NCBI RefSeq assembly: GCF_001613065.1
Contig: NZ_BDBQ01000031.1
Coordinates: 62,001 to 126,000 of the forward strand
DNA length: 64,000 bases
DNA from: Nocardia miyunensis NBRC 108239
GTDB taxonomy: Bacteria > Actinomycetota > Actinomycetes > Mycobacteriales > Mycobacteriaceae
Direction of reading: 5' to 3'
Part shown: positions 7,096-14,855 of the stretch, one piece after another
How positions within the stretch are numbered: the stretch's first letter is position 1
How the letters are laid out: each line of letters opens with the position of its first letter
Made by a program: the position numbers and the translations under genes
Notes under the pieces: generated by a model
The model's database searches: none
What the model saw: the letters and a program-made list of their open reading frames with translations, nothing else
What the model was told of the DNA's origin: nothing

Positions 7096-8709
7096 ATGAC
7101 TTTCGCGACGATCCTCACCGCCGAGCAGATCGACCGCTACACCCGCGAGGGCTACTGGAGCAATCGGCTCATCACCGATTATCTCGACGAGGCCGCCGCG
7201 CATACCCCGGACAAGACCGCGTTCATCGACTCGCAACGCCGAATCACCTACGCGGAGTTGCGATCCGAGGTCGACCGCTGCGCACTCGGCCTGCTGGAAC
7301 TGGGCGTGCGCCCCGGTGACGTGGTGTCCTTCCAACTGCCCAACCGGATCGAATGGGTGGTGACGCATTTCGCCGCGAGCCGCATCGGCGCGATCAGCAA
7401 TCCGCTGATTCCGATCTATCGCGAGCGCGAGGTCGGATTCATGGTCGGGATGGCGAAATCGAAGGTGCTCGTCGTCCCGGAGGAGTTCCGGGGATTCGAC
7501 TATCCGGCCATGGTGGAACACATCAGGACGGAGCTGCCGGACCTGAAACATGTTCTGGCCGTGGGATCTTCGTGGGAAGAATTCATGAGCACACCGTGGG
7601 AGCAGCGCCGCGATCCGGCCGAACTCGCGACGCTGCGGCCCGATCCGAACGCGGTGACGTTGCTGATCTTCACCTCCGGCACCACCGGCGAGCCCAAAGG
7701 GGTTATGCACACCCACAATACGGCCGTCGCCGCCAACGATCCGCTGCCCGAGCGATTGGGCATCACCGCCGACTCCGTGTTCCACATGGCCTCGACGCTG
7801 GCCCATCTCACCGGATTCCTCTACGGCGCAAGGCTTCCCGTGCAGAACGGGGCGACCTGTGTGCTCCAGGACGTCTGGGACGCGGAACGATTCACCGAAC
7901 TCGTCGCCGAGCACGGCATCACCTACACCTCGGGCGCCACACCGTTCCTGCACGACCTGCTGGCCGCACCGATCCCGGCGGACCGCGACATGTCCTCGCT
8001 GCGTCGATTCTGCTGTATGGGCGCGCCCATCCCGCGGGCGATCGTGCGCGAGGCGCGCCGCGTGCTGCCGGGCACGGTCGTGCTCGGCGGTTGGGGACAG
8101 ACCGAGGACGCACTGGTCACGCTGGGTATTCCGGGTGATCCGGAGGACAAGATCATCGATACCGACGGCTATCCGTGGCCGGGTATGCGGATCCGGGTCG
8201 TCGACCTCGACGGGACCGAACTCCCCTCGGGCGAGGAAGGCCGGTTGCAGGTGACCGGTCCGTTCCTGTTCGTCGGCTACGCCGACCGGGAGGAACTGAC
8301 CCGGGAATGCTTCGACGGCGACTGGTTCGACACCGGCGACCTGGGCAGCATCGACGCCGAGGGCTATCTGCGCATCGCGGGCCGCACCAAGGACATGATC
8401 ATTCGCGGCGGCGAGAACATACCGGTCGCCTACGTGGAGAACGTGCTGTACGAGCACCCGGACGTCGAGGCCGTCGCCGTCGTCGGCGTACCCGATCCCC
8501 GGCTGCAAGAGCGCGCCTGCGCCTGCCTGGTGCTCAAACCCGGTGCGGCCGAACTGAATTTCGAGGGCTTGCGCACCTTCCTGTCGGGCAAGGGCGTAGC
8601 CAAACAGTATTGGCCCGAGCGGCTAGTGATTCTGCCGGAATTACCCCGCACCGCCAGCGGCAAAATTCAGAAATTCCAGCTGCGCGCTCACATCGGGGAT
8701 CCCGCATGA
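7096..8709 (+). CDS. aliA: acyl-CoA ligase, probable cyclohexanecarboxylate-CoA ligase (AliA-like)
   Basis: The 537-residue ANL-superfamily enzyme activates an acid with ATP and CoA. The P-loop-like FTSGTTGEPKGVMHTH lies at about 193-208. GWGQTEDA occurs near 334, WFDTGDLGSI and GRTKDMIIRGGENI lie near 415-440, and the catalytic lysine is in TASGKIQKFQLR close to the end. The family includes 2,3-dihydroxybenzoate-AMP-type and AliA ligases; the neighbours favour cyclohexanecarboxylate or a substituted analogue. It starts 13 bases after badH and ends at a TGA before a 448-base gap containing relics. Confidence 0.75.
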   Translation: MTFATILTAEQIDRYTREGYWSNRLITDYLDEAAAHTPDKTAFIDSQRRITYAELRSEVDRCALGLLELGVRPGDVVSFQLPNRIEWVVTHFAASRIGAISNPLIPIYREREVGFMVGMAKSKVLVVPEEFRGFDYPAMVEHIRTELPDLKHVLAVGSSWEEFMSTPWEQRRDPAELATLRPDPNAVTLLIFTSGTTGEPKGVMHTHNTAVAANDPLPERLGITADSVFHMASTLAHLTGFLYGARLPVQNGATCVLQDVWDAERFTELVAEHGITYTSGATPFLHDLLAAPIPADRDMSSLRRFCCMGAPIPRAIVREARRVLPGTVVLGGWGQTEDALVTLGIPGDPEDKIIDTDGYPWPGMRIRVVDLDGTELPSGEEGRLQVTGPFLFVGYADREELTRECFDGDWFDTGDLGSIDAEGYLRIAGRTKDMIIRGGENIPVAYVENVLYEHPDVEAVAVVGVPDPRLQERACACLVLKPGAAELNFEGLRTFLSGKGVAKQYWPERLVILPELPRTASGKIQKFQLRAHIGDPA

Positions 8710-8769
8710 GCGGGCCGGGACCGCAGGCGGCACAAGAAGCGTCACCACCCGAACCCCAGCTCATCCGCG

Positions 8770-8880
8770 ATGAATACGGCACCAGCAGGTCGAGGCCGCA
8801 GGCGGGAACGAAGCAACAGGACACAGGCCCCTGCTCACGCCCCATCGACACAGCACCAGCAGATCGAGGCTCGCGGCGGA
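8770..8880. repeat. imperfect direct repeat, two copies about 37 bases long
   Basis: Copy one covers 8770-8806 and copy two 8844-8880, 74 bases apart. Both carry the core GCACCAGCAG followed by TCGAGGC and a GGCGG run; about 28 of 37 positions agree. They lie inside the relic-bearing gap and may mark a local duplication. Confidence 0.5.
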
Positions 8881-8924
8881 CGCGGCGGGACACCACGTGC
8901 CCCCGCTCGCGCTCGGCGGATGGT

Positions 8925-9074
8925 GCCGGCGAACTGCATCCCGAGCTGATAGCCCGCCCCGACGCCGCCGCGAACCGAGGGCAGATCGTCCGGGCCCACC
9001 GCCGAGCACGCGCAGGTGGCCAGCAGGCTGCACCCGAGCACCATCGCCACTGCCGGACGCGGCAGCAGGACCAT
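8925..9074 (-). pseudogene. N-terminal relic of a lipoprotein, possibly Mce family
   Basis: Minus-strand translation gives a hydrophobic leader (PAVAMVLGCSLLATCACS) with a lipobox-like Cys. DDLPSVRGGVGAGYQLGMQF follows, echoing the leader and first strand of Mce-type lipoproteins (LP...GGY.L...FAN). Similarity stops near 8925 and no Mce domain follows. The element points opposite to the operon. The Mce label is tentative; any exported lipoprotein start would look similar. Confidence 0.3.
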
Positions 9075-9157
9075 CACCACATCGGCCCGCCCGTACTCAC
9101 CGAATCCGGCCTGAGCGCACATCCTCCACGAATTCTGTTGACCAGCAAGGACTCTCG

Positions 9158-9928
9158 ATGAAATACGACACCGTGCGCACCGACGTCGCCGACGGCGTCG
9201 CGGTGCTCACCCTCAATCGCCCCGACGTGCGCAATGCCATCAACCGGCAGGTCCAGGCCGATGTGCGGGCCGCGCTCGCGGAGTTCCGCGACGATCCGGG
9301 GGTGGGTGCGGTGGTGTTCACCGGAGCGGGTGACCGCGCGTTCGCCGCCGGAGCCGATATCACCCAGCTGCGCGACTACACCCTGCACACCGGGCTGGCC
9401 GCGGAGATGCAGCGCCTCTACGACGAGATCGAGGCGTTCGAGAAGCCGACCATCGCCGCGGTCAACGGCTACGCCCTCGGCGGCGGCTGTGAACTGGCCA
9501 TCGCCTGTGATATCCGGATCGCCTCGCCCACAGCGAAATTCGGCTTGCCCGAGACGATGCTGTCGGTGCTGCCGGGCGCGGGCGGAACGCAGCGGATGGG
9601 CCGTCTGGTCGGGGTGGGCCGTGCCATCGAATTGATCCTCACCGGCCGCATGGTCGATGCCACTGAGGCGCATTCGATCGGCCTGGTCACCGCGGTCACC
9701 GACGATCCGGTCGCCGCGGCGCGGGAGACCGCGCACGGCATCCTCCAGCGCGGTCCGCTGGCCGTGCGGCTGGCCAAACTGGTCATCCGCACCGGCATGG
9801 ACGCCGATCAGCGCACCGGACTCGTCGTCGAGCGATTGGCTCAGGCACTGCTCTACACCAGCGACGACAAACGCGAAGGCGCACAAGCGTTTCTGGCCAA
9901 GCGCCCCGCCGCATTCACGGGGAGCTGA
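9158..9928 (+). CDS. enoyl-CoA hydratase/isomerase (BadK or pimeloyl-CoA hydratase candidate)
   Basis: The 256-residue crotonase has AFAAGADITQL (oxyanion loop, about 61-71), GYALGGGCELA with the first catalytic Glu, and LPETMLSVLPGAGGTQR with the second. It should therefore be a true hydratase. In the pathway it could hydrate cyclohex-1-enecarboxyl-CoA (BadK role) or 2,3-didehydropimeloyl-CoA; one enzyme may do both, since no second hydratase is nearby. The start follows AAGGA by six bases, and the stop lies directly before the next ATG. Confidence 0.85.
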   Translation: MKYDTVRTDVADGVAVLTLNRPDVRNAINRQVQADVRAALAEFRDDPGVGAVVFTGAGDRAFAAGADITQLRDYTLHTGLAAEMQRLYDEIEAFEKPTIAAVNGYALGGGCELAIACDIRIASPTAKFGLPETMLSVLPGAGGTQRMGRLVGVGRAIELILTGRMVDATEAHSIGLVTAVTDDPVAAARETAHGILQRGPLAVRLAKLVIRTGMDADQRTGLVVERLAQALLYTSDDKREGAQAFLAKRPAAFTGS

Positions 9929-9930
9929 CC

Positions 9931-10824
9931 ATGATCTCTCGCATTCTCGTCGTGGGCGCGGGCGCCATGGGCTCCCAGATAGCCCTGACCGCGGCCCTGG
10001 CCGGATACGACGCCGTGCTCTGCGACATCGACGACGACCGTCTCATCAAGGCGCGGTCGGAACTGACCGACCTGCTGGCCTCGCGCGTCCGCAAGGGACG
10101 CGTCACCGAGACCGACGCGCACGCCGCGCTGGACCGGCTCACCTACACCGCCGACCTCGACGAGTGCGCGCCGCACGTGGACTACGTCATCGAAGCGGCG
10201 GTGGAGAAACTCGACGTCAAGCGGGAGCTGTTCGCGCGCCTGGATCGCCTGGTTCCCGAGCACGCCATCCTGGCCAGCAATTCCTCCGGCTTCGTGCCCT
10301 CCGAACTCGCCGATGCCACCGGCCGCCCCGACCGGGTCTGCAATCTGCACTTCTTCAATCCGGCGCTGATCATGCGATGTGTCGAAATCGTCCGTGGGCC
10401 ACAGACTTCCGATGCGACGGTGACCGCATCGGTGCAGCTGGCCGAACTCCTGGGCAAGACCCCGGTGGTGCTCGACCGCGAGATTCCGGGCTTCATCGCC
10501 AACCGGATCCTCAACGCCGTGCGAGACGAGGCGATCGCCCTGCTCGAAGGCGATATCGCGACCGTCGAGGCGATCGACACCGTCTGCCGTACGGCGCTCG
10601 GCTATCCGATGGGGCCATTCGAACTCATGGACCTGACCGGCATCGACATCGGATATCTCACCAAGACAGCGCGTTTCGACGCCTCGGGCGATCCGCGCGA
10701 CGCGCCCAGCCGCAGCGTCCGGCTGCTCGTCGAGCGCGGCGAGCTGGGCCGCAAGACCGGCCGCGGCTGGTACGACTACGCCTCCGACGGCACCGCATCC
10801 GCCCGCCCCCGCCCCCAGGAGTGA
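9931..10824 (+). CDS. 3-hydroxyacyl-CoA dehydrogenase
   Basis: The 297-residue NAD enzyme oxidises a 3-hydroxyacyl-CoA. The Rossmann motif VVGAGAMGSQIA lies at about 6-17. VIEAAVEKLDVKRELF and SNSSGFVPSELA follow, the catalytic His/Glu pair is in LHFFNPALIMRCVEI, and PGFIANRILNAVRDEA opens the dimerisation domain. In this setting 3-hydroxypimeloyl-CoA is a likely substrate. It lies two bases after the hydratase and two bases before the next dehydrogenase, so co-translation is likely. No thiolase, the next step, is present in the cluster. Confidence 0.88.
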   Translation: MISRILVVGAGAMGSQIALTAALAGYDAVLCDIDDDRLIKARSELTDLLASRVRKGRVTETDAHAALDRLTYTADLDECAPHVDYVIEAAVEKLDVKRELFARLDRLVPEHAILASNSSGFVPSELADATGRPDRVCNLHFFNPALIMRCVEIVRGPQTSDATVTASVQLAELLGKTPVVLDREIPGFIANRILNAVRDEAIALLEGDIATVEAIDTVCRTALGYPMGPFELMDLTGIDIGYLTKTARFDASGDPRDAPSRSVRLLVERGELGRKTGRGWYDYASDGTASARPRPQE

Positions 10825-10826
10825 CC

Positions 10827-11978
10827 ATGGACCTGACCCTCACCGAAGCTCAACTCGAATTTCGCAGTTACGCAAGGCAATTCCTGGACAAGGAGGTGGT
10901 TTCCCAGCGCGCCGCCTGGGATCGCGCCGAGAGCGTGGACATCTCGATCGTCCCGAAACTGGGTGAGATCGGCTTCTTCGGCCTGACCATCCCCGAGGAG
11001 TACGGCGGACTCGGCGGCGACTACATCACCTACTGCATCGGCATGGAGGAACTCGGCCGCGCCGATTCGGCGGTGCGCGGCATCGTCTCGGTGTCGATGG
11101 GACTGGTGGGCAAGGTAATCCTGTCGCACGGCACCGAGGAGCAGAAGATGCGCTGGCTGCCGCGGATCGCCGACGGATCGGTGCTTGCCTGCTTCGGTCT
11201 CACCGAACCCGACACCGGTTCGGACGCTGGGAATTTGAAGACCCGCGCCAGCCGCGAGGGCGACGAGTACGTGCTCAACGGCCAGAAGATGTTCATCACC
11301 AACGCAACCTGGGCCGATGTGTGCCTCGTCTTCGCCAGAACCGGCGGCCCCGGGCCGAAGGGCGTCTCCGCGTTCCTCGTGCCCACCGCGACCCCCGGAT
11401 TCGAAACCAGGGAGATCAAGGGGAAATTGGGGCTGCGCGGGCAGGCGACTGGCGAGATATATCTGACCGACGTGCGCGTCCCGGCCTCGGCCCGGCTCGG
11501 CGAAGAGGGCCAGGGGTTCGCCATCGCCATGCATTCACTGGACAAGGGCCGCGTTTCCGTCGGCGCCGGATGTGTCGGGATCATCTCCGGATGTCTGGAC
11601 ACGGTGGTGGATTACGCGACGCAGCGACAGCAGTTCGGCCGGCCGTTGGCCTCGTTCCAGCTGATCCAGGACATGATCGCCGATATCTCGGTGGAATTGG
11701 ACGCCGCACGGCTGTTGGTCTGGCGCGCAGCGGATCTCATCGAACGCGGTGAGCCGTTCGGCACGGCCGCGTCCAAGGCGAAGTACTTCGCCAGCGAGGC
11801 CGCCGTGCGCGCGGCGAACAGCGCAATCCAGATCTTCGGCGGCTACGGCTACATCGACGAGTATCCGGTCCAGAAATACCTGCGTGACGCCCGGGTGATG
11901 ACCCTCTACGAGGGCACCAGCCAGATTCAGAAACTGCTCATCGGACGCGCCGAGACCGGCGTCAGCGCATTCCTGTGA
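10827..11978 (+). CDS. acyl-CoA dehydrogenase (medium/dicarboxyl acyl type)
   Basis: The 383-residue FAD flavoprotein has ACFGLTEPDTGSDAGNLKTRA near 130-150, FITNATWADVCLVFA, RQQFGRPLASFQLIQDMIAD and the catalytic Glu in TLYEGTSQIQKLLIGRA, all in the standard positions. Unlike the first dehydrogenase of the cluster it has the canonical YEGT. A role in desaturating pimeloyl-CoA is inferred from position between hydroxyacyl-CoA dehydrogenase and glutaryl-CoA dehydrogenase; a butyryl/isovaleryl-type enzyme is also possible. Confidence 0.85.
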   Translation: MDLTLTEAQLEFRSYARQFLDKEVVSQRAAWDRAESVDISIVPKLGEIGFFGLTIPEEYGGLGGDYITYCIGMEELGRADSAVRGIVSVSMGLVGKVILSHGTEEQKMRWLPRIADGSVLACFGLTEPDTGSDAGNLKTRASREGDEYVLNGQKMFITNATWADVCLVFARTGGPGPKGVSAFLVPTATPGFETREIKGKLGLRGQATGEIYLTDVRVPASARLGEEGQGFAIAMHSLDKGRVSVGAGCVGIISGCLDTVVDYATQRQQFGRPLASFQLIQDMIADISVELDAARLLVWRAADLIERGEPFGTAASKAKYFASEAAVRAANSAIQIFGGYGYIDEYPVQKYLRDARVMTLYEGTSQIQKLLIGRAETGVSAFL

Positions 11979-12009
11979 CCCGCCGGACCCCCCTGTGAAA
12001 GGACATCCC

Positions 12010-13182
12010 ATGCCAACCCCGCAGACCCCGCTCGGCCTGTTCGACGTCGAAGAACTGATCGGCGAGGAGGATCGCGCGATCCGCGACACCGTGCGCGCGT
12101 TCACCGCCGATCGGCTGCGACCGCAGCTGGCGCGATGGTACGAGTCGGCGAGCATCCCGGCTCGCGAATTGGCAAGGGAGCTGGGCAAACTCGGTGTCCT
12201 GGGTATGCATCTGGACGGCTACGGATGCGCCGGGACCAGTGCGCTCGCCTACGGGCTGGCCTGCCTGGAACTCGAGGCCGCCGATTCGGGGCTGCGCAGC
12301 CTGGTCTCGGTGCAGGGCTCGCTGGCGATGTTCGCGATCCATCGGTGGGGCTCCCCCGAGCAGAAGGACGAGTGGCTGCCGCGGATGGCCGCGGGCGAGG
12401 CGATCGGCTGCTTCGGGCTCACCGAACCCGATTTCGGTTCCAACCCGGCCGATATGCGCACCAACGCCCGCCGTGACGGGGACGACTGGATTCTCAACGG
12501 CGCCAAGATGTGGATCACCAACGGATCGGTCGCCGACGTCGCGGTGGTGTGGGCGCAGACCGAGGACAAGGTCCGCGGCTTCGTAGTCCCCACGGAGACA
12601 CCGGGTTTCACCGCACCGGAGATCAAGAACAAACTGTCGCTGCGGGCCTCGGTGACCAGTGAGCTGATCCTGGACGGAGTCCGGCTGCCGGCCTCGGCGA
12701 TGCTACCCGAGGCGCGCGGCCTGTCCGGGCCGCTGTCGTGCCTGAACGAGGCGCGTTTCGGCATCGTCTTCGGCGCGCTCGGCGCCGCGCGCGACTGCCT
12801 CGAGACGGCCATCGCCTACACCCGCGACCGGGACATCTTCGGCAAACCGCTCGCCGCCTATCAGGCCACCCAGCTGAAATTGGCCGATATGACCGTCGAA
12901 CTGGGTAAGGGCATGCTGCTGGCCCTGCATCTGGCCAACCGCAAGGATGCCGGGACGTTGCGCTCGGAACAGGTCAGCGTCGGCAAACTGAACAATGTCC
13001 GCGAGGCACTGAAGATCGCTCGCGAATGCCGAACCCTGTTGGGAGCCAATGGCATCAGTCTCGAATATCCGATCCTGCGCCATGCTTCCAATCTGGAGTC
13101 GGTGCTGACCTACGAGGGCACCTCGGAGATCCACCAGTTGGTGATCGGACAGGCCGTGACCGGTTGCTCCGCCTTCCGCTGA
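12010..13182 (+). CDS. gcdH: glutaryl-CoA dehydrogenase
   Basis: The 390-residue acyl-CoA dehydrogenase oxidatively decarboxylates glutaryl-CoA to crotonyl-CoA. SLVSVQGSLAMFAIHRWGS (about 98-116), GCFGLTEPDFGSNPADM, LNGAKMWITNGSVADVAVVW and the C-terminal VLTYEGTSEIHQLVIGQAVT closely follow GCDH proteins. ATG 12010 with AAAGGA seven bases upstream is preferred over the GTG at 11995. Its presence at the end of the cluster fits pimeloyl-CoA degradation, whose C5 product is glutaryl-CoA. Confidence 0.87.
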   Translation: MPTPQTPLGLFDVEELIGEEDRAIRDTVRAFTADRLRPQLARWYESASIPARELARELGKLGVLGMHLDGYGCAGTSALAYGLACLELEAADSGLRSLVSVQGSLAMFAIHRWGSPEQKDEWLPRMAAGEAIGCFGLTEPDFGSNPADMRTNARRDGDDWILNGAKMWITNGSVADVAVVWAQTEDKVRGFVVPTETPGFTAPEIKNKLSLRASVTSELILDGVRLPASAMLPEARGLSGPLSCLNEARFGIVFGALGAARDCLETAIAYTRDRDIFGKPLAAYQATQLKLADMTVELGKGMLLALHLANRKDAGTLRSEQVSVGKLNNVREALKIARECRTLLGANGISLEYPILRHASNLESVLTYEGTSEIHQLVIGQAVTGCSAFR

Positions 13183-13265
13183 ACTCGAAGCACACCTTCG
13201 GAATTCGACGCGGGGAGTTCTTCCGGGACGTTCCGATGGCGCGGGCCTCCAGACGAACCCGTCGG

Positions 13266-14171
13266 TCACGCAGGCTGATCGACGGATTCCCGACCGAGTT
13301 TCCGGGCGAACACCCAGCGGTTGGTCGCCAGCGCGTCGTTCGGTTCGGGTGAAAGACCGGAGTTCAGGTGAGCGAAATCGAAAGGCGTGCGGGTCTCGGT
13401 GGACCAACCGCGTTCGGTCAGATACCCCGTGGAGTCCGGGCGCAGATCGTGATCGAACAGGTCGGGCAGGTCGATATCCAGCTGCTGTTCGGTCGCGGCA
13501 TAGATGGAACTGCTTCGGACTTCGGGAGATTCGACGCCGGGCTTGATCTCGAAGAGCACTCGACTCGACTCGACGCTGAGCCAATCGAGGGTCTCGAAGA
13601 GGTTCTGTTCGACGGCCGCGGGTAGGTAGAACAGCACACCCTCCACCAGCCAGGCGGTCGGCACGGTCGGGTCGAAACCGGCCCGCAGCAGGGATTCGGC
13701 CCAGTCCGCGCCGAGATCGGCCGCGATCGGATGCCGCGTCGTGGTCGGGGCGGCCGCGACGGCTTCGAGCACTTCGTGTTTGAAGGCCAGGACACCGGCG
13801 CGGTCGATTTCGTAGATCACCTGTCCCGCAGGCCAATCGAGCCGGAAGGCGCGCGTATCGAGACCGGCCGCGAGCAGAACGATCTGCCGCGTACCGGCCT
13901 GCGCCCGCTCGACGAGGAAGTCGTCGAAGACCCTGGTGCGCAGGCCGAAGTACCGAGCGAACCTGCCCCACAAGGGATTCGAGTCACCATCGGGCACCTG
14001 CGCCGGATGGGTCGGCCACGTCGAGGAGACCCCGGCGGCCCGCACGAAACGCTCGGCGTACACATCAGCGGCAAGGCTGTCGGCTCGATGGGTCTCGATG
14101 GCTCTGGCCTTATCGGACCCATGAGATATATCACCGAGATCCCCACTGGGACAAGAGGATACCCGTTTCAT
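13266..14171 (-). CDS. SAM-dependent methyltransferase, leucine carboxyl methyltransferase-like
   Basis: The 301-residue protein belongs to the actinobacterial O-methyltransferase group related to leucine carboxyl methyltransferases. YAERFVRAAG near the N-terminus, the SAM loop VLLAAGLDTRAFRLDWP (about 95-111), YEIDRAGVLAFKHEVL and WLVEGVLFYLP are the family markers. The substrate is unknown. The start is uncertain: a longer version beginning at 14210 is open, but the ATG at 14171 gives the usual length. It is convergent with gcdH and not obviously part of either flanking operon. Confidence 0.8.
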   Translation of the reverse strand: MKRVSSCPSGDLGDISHGSDKARAIETHRADSLAADVYAERFVRAAGVSSTWPTHPAQVPDGDSNPLWGRFARYFGLRTRVFDDFLVERAQAGTRQIVLLAAGLDTRAFRLDWPAGQVIYEIDRAGVLAFKHEVLEAVAAAPTTTRHPIAADLGADWAESLLRAGFDPTVPTAWLVEGVLFYLPAAVEQNLFETLDWLSVESSRVLFEIKPGVESPEVRSSSIYAATEQQLDIDLPDLFDHDLRPDSTGYLTERGWSTETRTPFDFAHLNSGLSPEPNDALATNRWVFARKLGRESVDQPA

Positions 14172-14260
14172 CGAGAGGCCGGGCGATGCCCGTTCACGGA
14201 CGCGGGGCACACACCGACCGGTCGCGACGGCGGGATTCGCCGATCACTCTCGACCGGGAT

Positions 14261-14341
14261 TCAGTCCTTCGGGAAGCCCGTCGTGAACAGGCCGCCGATC
14301 GCGACGGCGCAGACAACGGCGACAACGGGGATGATCCACAT
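14261..14341 (-). CDS. candidate 26-residue membrane miniprotein
   Basis: A short reading frame gives a Met-Trp start, a 17-residue hydrophobic helix (IIPVVAVVCAVAIGGLF) and the polar tail TTGFPKD. It lies 85 bases after the end of the MoxR/DUF58 operon in the same direction. Upstream is the inverted repeat CTACA-agc-TGTAG near 14349-14361, and no good ribosome site is visible. The transmembrane composition is the only positive evidence; it may be a chance frame. Confidence 0.35.
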   Translation of the reverse strand: MWIIPVVAVVCAVAIGGLFTTGFPKD

Positions 14342-14426
14342 GCCAACAGACTACAAGCTGTAGTAGTTACCGTGACATAATTGTGCCGAGCATCACCGCA
14401 GGCAGAACCGGGTAATGACCACCGGC

Positions 14427-14855
14427 TCACTCGTCCGTGCGCGCGGCAACACCCCGGATCACCAGTGCGAACACCAGCACCGCCAGCACCGGCGCGGCCA
14501 GCGGCACCCATTCCAGCCGCGCGGGAATCTCGGTCGCGATGACCGCCACGGCGGCGAAGCATACCGCGCCCGCCACCGACGGCAGCGTCGTCGGAACCAC
14601 CCCGACCGGCGCGGACACCGTGGCGGTATTGAGCAGATAGGTGGTGGCCACCAGCCCCGTCGCGGCCGCGGCGAGCGCACCGGAATCGGCCCAGCCCAGC
14701 GCGCCGAGGGCGACCAGAACCGCACCCACCGCGCAGACTCGCGACCACCACCCCGCGACCACCAGCACCCCGGCCGCGATGGCGAGCCAGGGCATGACGA
14801 TTCCCACCGCCGTGATCAGCAGCAGCCCGGACAGCACCGCGAGGAATCTGGTCAT
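14427..14855 (-). CDS. small integral membrane protein of the MoxR operon
   Basis: The 142-residue protein has about five hydrophobic segments, for example FLAVLSGLLLITAVGIVMPW at the start and PLAAPVLAVLVFALVIRGVA at the end. No catalytic motif is seen and no family is recognised. The ATG at 14855 overlaps the stop of the DUF58 gene (ATGA), so translation is probably coupled. Position after DUF58 suggests a membrane partner of that complex. Confidence 0.75.
   Translation of the reverse strand: MTRFLAVLSGLLLITAVGIVMPWLAIAAGVLVVAGWWSRVCAVGAVLVALGALGWADSGALAAAATGLVATTYLLNTATVSAPVGVVPTTLPSVAGAVCFAAVAVIATEIPARLEWVPLAAPVLAVLVFALVIRGVAARTDE

Larger units (their letters stand above)
8710..9157. other. 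gap inside the catabolic cluster containing gene relics and a direct repeat
   Basis: A plus-strand reading frame opens at the ATGA overlapping the ligase stop and runs about 150 codons. Its product is Arg/Gln/His-rich and resembles nothing known, so it is not called. The minus strand carries a lipoprotein-like relic (entered separately), and an imperfect direct repeat lies at 8770-8880. The gap breaks otherwise tight gene spacing, suggesting an old insertion or deletion between aliA and the next hydratase. Confidence 0.5.

Noticed and set aside
8706..9161. Open frame of about 150 codons overlapping the ligase stop by ATGA
   Set aside because: The product is Arg/Gln/His/Pro-rich with no recognisable family or ribosome site of its own, and it runs past the strong start of the next gene. 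Minus-strand relics explain the region better.
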